Shown here in pieces: positions 3,313-5,072 of a stretch of 5,072 nt of DNA. Origin of the DNA: an uncultured Pseudomonas sp. (GTDB lineage Bacteria > Pseudomonadota > Gammaproteobacteria > Pseudomonadales > Pseudomonadaceae); contig NZ_CAMPHN010000269.1 of the NCBI RefSeq assembly GCF_946885885.1, positions 1 to 5,072 of the forward strand, written 5' to 3'. Position numbers and translations under genes: made by a program. The notes beneath the pieces are model-generated. The model had not been told where the DNA came from. It saw only the letters and a list, made by a program, of their open reading frames with translations, and did not search any database. Every line of letters starts with the position of its first letter. Position 1 is the stretch's first letter.

Positions 3313-5072
3313 TCAATATTCGAGCTTGGCATAGCGCGTCTTGCGCGAGGCCTCGCGCGCCTGTTCTAGCGTATGGATACCGCGCTCGGCGAGCAGCGGG
3401 ATCAGCTTGAGAAACACCTCGCCGGTAACCATGGCATCGCCCAGCGCGGTATGCCGTCCCACCACCTGCACGCCCAGACGCTCGGCGATCCGCTCCAGGC
3501 GATGCTCGTCGGCGCCGTGCCCCGGGTGCACCAGCGCCGACAACAACAGGGTATCGAGCAGCGGCTGGCTGAAGCGGATGCCGGTCTGCTGCTCCTTGAG
3601 TTGTAGAAAGCGCATATCGAAGGCCGCGTTATGCGCCACCAGCACGGTTTCCGCGGCGAAGCTCTGAAACAACGGCAATACCTGGGCGATGCTCGGCTGC
3701 CCGGCAAGCTTCTGCGGCGTCAGGCCGTGAATCGCCTGCGACTCGCGCGGGATCGACCGGTGCGGGTCGATCAATTGCTCGAAGCACTCGTGGGCCAGCA
3801 ACCGGCCGTTGACGATGCGTGCCGCGCCGATGGAGATGATTTCGTCGCCCTCGGACGGTGCCAGGCCGGTGGTTTCGGTATCGAAGACCGTGTACGTCAA
3901 CTCGCTCAGCGGTTGCTCGTCGAACGCGGAGGAATGCCCCGGCCGGCCGAACAGGTCGAAGTCGTAATACACCGGCCGCCCCGGCAGCAGGACCGGCGCC
4001 GGAGAATGCGGCGCAGTGGTCGGCAGCAGCAGGCAAAGGCGATTGCGCCCGCTACCCCGCTCGGCCTGCGACCACAGCTCGCCGCCGTGACGTTCGAGCA
4101 ACTCCTTGAGCGTGCCGCTGGCCAACCGGGCGCCGTCGGGGTCCAGCGGCTGATCTTCCCAGCGGTGCAGCAGCCCGGGGTCGAGCGACTGCCCGCCCCA
4201 ACACAGCGCCAGACGGGCGAAACGCCCTACGGATGAAAGTTCCAGGGCGACCTCGCTAACCCCGCAGGCGACCACCAGCGCATCCATCACCTGGGTCAGC
4301 GCCTGCACCAGGGCGTAACTGTCCAGGCTCAGCCACAGCGGCTCGTCGCTGTCCTGGCAGCGCACACGCAGCCCCAGGGTCGCGATGAAATTATGTTGCA
4401 GGGCGCAAACCAGGTCGCTGGCCGACATTTCCTCCAGCGACCATTGATTGCCAGGCAGATCACCATACCGCGCCAGGCCCTGTTCCAGGTTCAGCGACAG
4501 GCGTTCGGCCTCGTCGCGGATGACCTCGCCGAAGCGCTGGCGGTGCGCCGCATCCATGGCCGGGTAGCGCTCCAGGGTTTCCGCCGCCGCGCGGATATTC
4601 GCCAGGGCCGCCCGGCTGCCTTCTGTCAGCTCGCGCAACAGGTGCTCGCGGCGGCTGGCCGACTCGATGCTTTGCGTGACGTCTTCGAGAATCAACACGA
4701 ACCCGAGCATTTCGCCCGGCCGCCCCGGCACCGGGGCGATTCGCCCGCGCAGTAGCTGCCCGGCGCAGCGGGTGACGAAGTGCGCCGCTGTGCTGCGGCC
4801 TTCCTGCTCCAACCCTTGGCGCAGTTTGTCCAGGCCGTGGACGATCAGGCGCTGGTCGAGCACCGCGAACAGCGAGCGGCCCAGCCCCACCGCGCCGCTC
4901 TCGCCCCCCTCGAACAACTGGGCGGCCTGGGGGTTGTAGAGCAGGATGCGGCCTTCGAGATTGCACACCAGCACGCTTTGGGCGAACTCGGACATCAGCG
5001 CGGCGAGGTGATTTTTCTCCTGTTCCAGGCGCGCATTGGCGTGCGCGATGCGCCCCTCGATATCCTGGCGCT
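3313..5072 (-). CDS. PAS / degenerate histidine-kinase-like / DEDDh 3'-5' exonuclease fusion, 5' end missing
   Basis: The frame is open through the right edge. About 585 residues are visible, ending at TGA (3313-3315). The Met at 4995, counted here as residue 1, is internal: 25 in-frame codons before it encode a charged coiled-coil stretch (RIAHANARLEQEKNHLAAL). Residues 1-110 are a PAS domain (VLVCNLEGRILLYNPQA ... GFVLILEDVTQ). Residues 112-175 resemble a HisKA helical hairpin, but the phospho-accepting His position is Glu125 and the usual Pro is Ala130. Residues 185-325 resemble a HATPase domain (RHGGELW, SGRNRLCLLLP), but the N-box Asn and the DxGxG motif are absent. Residues 368-560 are a complete DnaQ-like exonuclease: FDTETTGL (Asp372, Glu374), VAHNAAFD (Asp460) and HTALGD (His515, Asp520). 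The exonuclease should be active and the kinase part inactive. The protein may sense a signal and gate nuclease activity, by inference. It is a homologue of proteins annotated in Pseudomonas as 3'-5' exonuclease or PolIII epsilon-like, and is not the replicative DnaQ. Confidence 0.9.
   Translation of the reverse strand, partial: RQDIEGRIAHANARLEQEKNHLAALMSEFAQSVLVCNLEGRILLYNPQAAQLFEGGESGAVGLGRSLFAVLDQRLIVHGLDKLRQGLEQEGRSTAAHFVTRCAGQLLRGRIAPVPGRPGEMLGFVLILEDVTQSIESASRREHLLRELTEGSRAALANIRAAAETLERYPAMDAAHRQRFGEVIRDEAERLSLNLEQGLARYGDLPGNQWSLEEMSASDLVCALQHNFIATLGLRVRCQDSDEPLWLSLDSYALVQALTQVMDALVVACGVSEVALELSSVGRFARLALCWGGQSLDPGLLHRWEDQPLDPDGARLASGTLKELLERHGGELWSQAERGSGRNRLCLLLPTTAPHSPAPVLLPGRPVYYDFDLFGRPGHSSAFDEQPLSELTYTVFDTETTGLAPSEGDEIISIGAARIVNGRLLAHECFEQLIDPHRSIPRESQAIHGLTPQKLAGQPSIAQVLPLFQSFAAETVLVAHNAAFDMRFLQLKEQQTGIRFSQPLLDTLLLSALVHPGHGADEHRLERIAERLGVQVVGRHTALGDAMVTGEVFLKLIPLLAERGIHTLEQAREASRKTRYAKLEY

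Noticed and set aside
3053..3334. A 93-residue plus-strand open frame covering the sRNA region.
   Set aside because: It spans a terminator, promoter, Fur box and sRNA and has no protein-like composition. The region is explained by regulatory RNA features.
3631..4236. A roughly 200-residue plus-strand frame antisense to the exonuclease fusion gene.
   Set aside because: It is Arg/Gln-rich with no domain, as expected from reading a GC-rich gene on the opposite strand. The minus-strand gene has intact catalytic motifs there.

Overview
The window looks like chromosomal DNA from a Pseudomonas species other than P. aeruginosa. It is GC-rich with third positions strongly biased to G/C. It carries two Pseudomonas hallmarks side by side: a gene matching cbpA (cAMP-binding protein A; PA4704 in PAO1) and, directly downstream, an iron-responsive small RNA of the PrrF family under a Fur-type promoter. 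In P. aeruginosa, prrF1 and prrF2 lie in tandem after cbpA. Here there is one copy, followed by a convergent exonuclease gene. I see no transposase, integrase, tRNA, CRISPR array or other sign of recent transfer.

Layout: bases 1-515 are the 3' end of a P-loop (zeta-toxin/AAA_33-type) kinase-like gene whose start and Walker A motif lie off the left edge. A short gap with a weak possible promoter leads to a two-gene unit: a pentapeptide-repeat protein (595-942) overlapping by 4 bases (ATGA) a class I SAM-dependent methyltransferase (939-1685). The gap 1686-1843 holds a long-loop hairpin and a small intrinsic terminator. Next come a stand-alone TfoX C-terminal-domain protein (1844-2116) and, after a 101-base gap with a candidate Vfr/CRP-type site and promoter, cbpA (2218-3018). 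A clear terminator (3041-3071) closes cbpA.

The roughly 295 bases between cbpA and the next gene are densely packed. They hold the cbpA terminator, TTTGC/GCAAA inverted repeats, a near-consensus sigma-70 promoter overlapped by a Fur box, and the PrrF-like sRNA (about 3151-3265) with its own intrinsic terminator. From 3313 to the right edge, on the minus strand and convergent with the sRNA, lies the 3' part of a large fusion gene. It encodes a coiled coil, a PAS domain, a histidine-kinase-like core that has lost its catalytic residues, and an intact DEDDh (DnaQ-type) 3'-5' exonuclease.

Taken together, the window joins a second-messenger branch (cAMP, through CbpA and possibly Vfr) and an iron-response branch (Fur/PrrF) in one intergenic neighbourhood. 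The least-explained item is the sensor-pseudokinase/exonuclease fusion, whose architecture suggests signal-gated nuclease activity. The other genes look like ordinary conserved Pseudomonas genes of unknown or general function.
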